Under the pieces are notes generated by a model. That model searched no databases, was not told where the DNA came from, and saw only the letters and a program-made list of their open reading frames with translations. Shown here one piece after another: positions 6,398 to 8,518 of a stretch of DNA of 8,518 bases. The stretch's first letter is position 1, and each line of letters starts with the position of its first letter. The DNA is from Flavobacteriales bacterium (GTDB lineage Bacteria > Bacteroidota > Bacteroidia > Flavobacteriales_D > Sanyastnellaceae), in contig CANGVZ010000070.1 in the NCBI GenBank assembly GCA_947457285.1, positions 1 to 8,518 on the forward strand. Direction: 5' to 3'. The position numbers and the translations under genes were made by a program.

Positions 6398-7128
6398 CGA
6401 GGTTTACGTCCGAGATAAATGCTCGCAATTCCACCTGATAAAGGTATCACTTTCGTGTCAACATAACCTGTCTTTATCATTATGTTTTCGAAGTCATTTC
6501 CACTCGGAAATGCTTGAACGCTTTCTGGCAAATATTCATAGGCACGCTTGTCCTTTGAAATCAACTTACCAATGACGGGCATGATGAACTTAAAATAAAA
6601 ACTGAAAAGCTGCTTGATTGGAAATTTTTTCGGTTTTGAAAACTCCAATACGATTCCAAGCGCGCCTGGCTTTAATACACGATTCATTTCTGACAAACCT
6701 TTTTCGAGGTTCTCAAAATTTCTCACACCAAAGGCCACTGTATAGGCATCAAAGGAATTTGAATCAAAGGGAAGATTTTCTGAATCACCTCTTTTCAATA
6801 CAACCTTTTGTTGCCAGCCTTTATCTGCAATTTTCTTTCTTCCTACTTCGAGCATCCCTTCACTGATATCCACACCGATTATTTGATCGGCATTAAGATC
6901 CATTCGAACAGCCTCTAGTGCGAAATCCGCTGTGCCCGTAGCGACATCCAATACCAATTTAGGGTTTTCCTTCTTCAAGATTTTGATTGCCTTCTTTCTC
7001 CAAAGAATATCGATACCAAAAGAGAAGGCGTGATTGAGAAAGTCATAACTATGAGCGATGTTGTCGAACATCTGCTCCACTTCTTCCTTTTTCCCCCCTG
7101 CATTGTATGGCTTTACCGTAGTGCCCAT
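6394..7128 (-). CDS. menG: Demethylmenaquinone methyltransferase MenG/UbiE
   Basis: 244 residues from the ATG at 7126-7128 (MGTTVKPYN). The frame extends upstream to 7191, but that longer start would overlap trkH by 50 nt and add 21 residues absent from the family's usual N-terminus. The shorter start leaves a 13-nt gap and aligns with the typical 'VKPY...KKEEVxxMFDxIAxxYDxLN' beginning. It methylates demethylmenaquinone with SAM, the last step of menaquinone synthesis. Bacteroidota generally use menaquinone, so MenG is preferred over a ubiquinone role. Visible elements are the first UbiE signature YDFLNHAFSFGIDILWRK (28-45), SAM motif I VLDVATGTADFA (59-70), GVDISEGML (85-93), GDSENLPF (114-121), AFGVRNF (132-138) and the second signature RVLKPGALGIVLEFS (150-164). 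It overlaps the aroA start by 4 nt, consistent with one operon. The chorismate pathway gene aroA next door feeds the same quinone pathway. Confidence 0.95.
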   Translation of the reverse strand: MGTTVKPYNAGGKKEEVEQMFDNIAHSYDFLNHAFSFGIDILWRKKAIKILKKENPKLVLDVATGTADFALEAVRMDLNADQIIGVDISEGMLEVGRKKIADKGWQQKVVLKRGDSENLPFDSNSFDAYTVAFGVRNFENLEKGLSEMNRVLKPGALGIVLEFSKPKKFPIKQLFSFYFKFIMPVIGKLISKDKRAYEYLPESVQAFPSGNDFENIMIKTGYVDTKVIPLSGGIASIYLGRKPR

Positions 7129-7141
7129 GAATTTAAAAAAT

Positions 7142-8518
7142 TTAACCCACGATGGTGTCGGCCTCGGGGTATTTGAATTTATGTTGAACAAACTTGCCCG
7201 CTAATGCGAAGGCAATCGTGAATGTACCTACCCTGCCGACAAACATCGAAGCGATAATGATGTATCGTCCCGTTTCGGAAAGATAAGCCGTCAGATTTCG
7301 GCTCAATCCCACTGTACTGAATGCTGACACTTGTTCGAATACGAGATCGGCAACACTAAACTGTGGCATGAGCAGCAACTGCCATTCCGATATGCTCAAC
7401 AATAGCGCACCAATGAAGTTCATTACGATATAGATAATGGCAATACTGTAGGCGCTACTTTTGAGACCAGGTCCTATGGTGCGCTTAAACAATACCGCTC
7501 TATCTTGACCGGTCATTACAGCCTTGATATCTGCAATAATAATGGCGAGACTGCTGGTCTTGATACCGCCCCCAGTCGAAGTGCTGCCAGCACCGATATA
7601 CATCAAAGCGATGATGAGCATGATCGACGGCACGCTTAATACACCAAAATCAACGGTATTGTATCCAGCAGTGCGCGGAGTGACTGACTGAAAAACAGCT
7701 CCAGTGATTTTCCCAAATAGGGAGTGTTCACTTAAAGACTTTTCGCTCTCAAATACATAGATGAGAATCGCTCCAATCACGACAAGACCAACCGAAAAAT
7801 AAAGGGAAATTTTTGTCGAAAAATCAATCTGTTTCCAAGGATTTTTTAGACGATCTCTTAAACGCGATGGTTCAAACAAATCAAACAGTGCCAAAATCCC
7901 GAGACCACCTAGGAAAATTTGAATGATAATGACCCAGTGCACAAGATAATTGTTTGCGACCATTTCATTTGTGAGTCCGTTTGTAAAAAGACTTATACCT
8001 GCATTATTAAAAGCACTGACGCTGTGAAAAACGGAATAGAATAATTTCTCTCCGTTGTCATACCAAGCTATATTAGGATTCCAGAGTTGATAGAGCGCCA
8101 CAGCTCCCATACCTTCGATTAAAGTTGTCCAGAGAATTACTTTTCCGAGCATACCTGAAGCAGAGAGAATGTTATTGCGCGCCACGAATCCTTCAATAAC
8201 CTGGTGATGTCGAATGCCCACTCCCACCTTGCTCATCAAAGAAAGGAAGCCACCGAAAGCGATGATATTCAAACCACCTAATTTGATCAATGTTAAAATC
8301 ACAAATTGACCCTTGAATGTAAAAGCGGTGTGCGGATCCAAGGTCATTAAGCCAGTAACACACGTAGCACTAGTGGCTGTGAAAAGTGCATCCACAAAAC
8401 TGATTCCCTTGGTTGTCATCTCTGGCAACATCAACAGAAAGGTGCCTCCCAGAATAATGAAAACAAAAGAAAGTACGAATACAACAGCAGGGTTTAGACG
8501 AATACGTGGAAGAAAATC
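7142..8518 (-). CDS. TrkH/KtrB-type potassium uptake channel subunit (5' end missing)
   Basis: 458 residues are visible. The frame is open to the right window edge, so the start and probably the first few residues are outside. The TTG/ATG near 8434 lies inside a membrane segment (NPAVVFVLSFVFIILGGTFL before it) and is not the real start. It is an inner-membrane K+ translocating subunit of the Trk/Ktr/HKT superfamily. All four pore loops with their filter glycines are seen, numbered from the edge: TCVTGL (52-57), FNNAGISL (170-177), RTAGYNT (282-288) and STVGLS (401-406). The intramembrane-loop motif STGGGIKT (314-321) and the late GRVGTFT (428-434) are also present. The total length suits KtrB or a short TrkH. 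The gating partner, a TrkA/KtrA RCK protein, is not in the window and may lie further right. It is upstream of menG by 13 nt, in the same operon. KtrB versus TrkH cannot be decided here. Confidence 0.94.
   Translation of the reverse strand, partial: DFLPRIRLNPAVVFVLSFVFIILGGTFLLMLPEMTTKGISFVDALFTATSATCVTGLMTLDPHTAFTFKGQFVILTLIKLGGLNIIAFGGFLSLMSKVGVGIRHHQVIEGFVARNNILSASGMLGKVILWTTLIEGMGAVALYQLWNPNIAWYDNGEKLFYSVFHSVSAFNNAGISLFTNGLTNEMVANNYLVHWVIIIQIFLGGLGILALFDLFEPSRLRDRLKNPWKQIDFSTKISLYFSVGLVVIGAILIYVFESEKSLSEHSLFGKITGAVFQSVTPRTAGYNTVDFGVLSVPSIMLIIALMYIGAGSTSTGGGIKTSSLAIIIADIKAVMTGQDRAVLFKRTIGPGLKSSAYSIAIIYIVMNFIGALLLSISEWQLLLMPQFSVADLVFEQVSAFSTVGLSRNLTAYLSETGRYIIIASMFVGRVGTFTIAFALAGKFVQHKFKYPEADTIVG

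Noticed and set aside
8429..8434. TTG/ATG as the start of the K+ transporter gene
   Set aside because: The frame stays open to the window edge and encodes a hydrophobic membrane segment directly before this point, so the gene is cut by the window rather than starting here.

Overview
The window looks like a chromosomal segment from a Bacteroidota bacterium, probably the Flavobacteriales or a relative. The DnaK and LpxD sequences have a Bacteroidota look. A HGVHSPF-type methyltransferase and a small secreted YFCEL...DFGQ protein, both of a type I associate with this phylum, are present. Start codons follow A/T-rich leaders rather than Shine-Dalgarno sequences, and TAnnTTTG-type promoter elements can be seen. 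This assignment is inference from sequence character, not from a database match.

Layout from left to right: (1) the 5' part of a minus-strand PAS-domain protein runs off the left edge. (2) A strong hairpin separates it from dnaK, a complete minus-strand Hsp70 gene. (3) The dnaK leader holds an inverted repeat and a sigma-54-like -24/-12 element, and behind these sits the terminator of the next gene. (4) A small minus-strand gene encodes a secreted protein and has its own promoter and terminator. (5) A class I SAM-dependent methyltransferase is transcribed divergently from it on the plus strand. (6) Its stop codon overlaps that of lpxD, the last gene of a minus-strand run. Read in transcription order from the right edge, this run is trkH/ktrB (5' end missing), menG/ubiE, aroA and lpxD. 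Spacing is tight: 13 nt, a 4-nt ATGA overlap, and 30 nt, so it is probably one operon.

The operon combines envelope and core-metabolism functions: K+ uptake in the inner membrane, the last step of menaquinone synthesis, the penultimate common step of the shikimate pathway (which also supplies chorismate for menaquinone), and the N-acylation step of lipid A synthesis. The dnaK side concerns protein folding and stress.

There is no mobile element, CRISPR array, tRNA or rRNA, and I found no evidence of a novel multi-gene system. The points most worth checking are the dnaK control region and an EPSP synthase whose glyphosate-site loop differs from the common form at the two positions linked to insensitivity. 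Also worth checking are the convergent stop-codon overlap and two gene starts where the longest reading frame is probably wrong.
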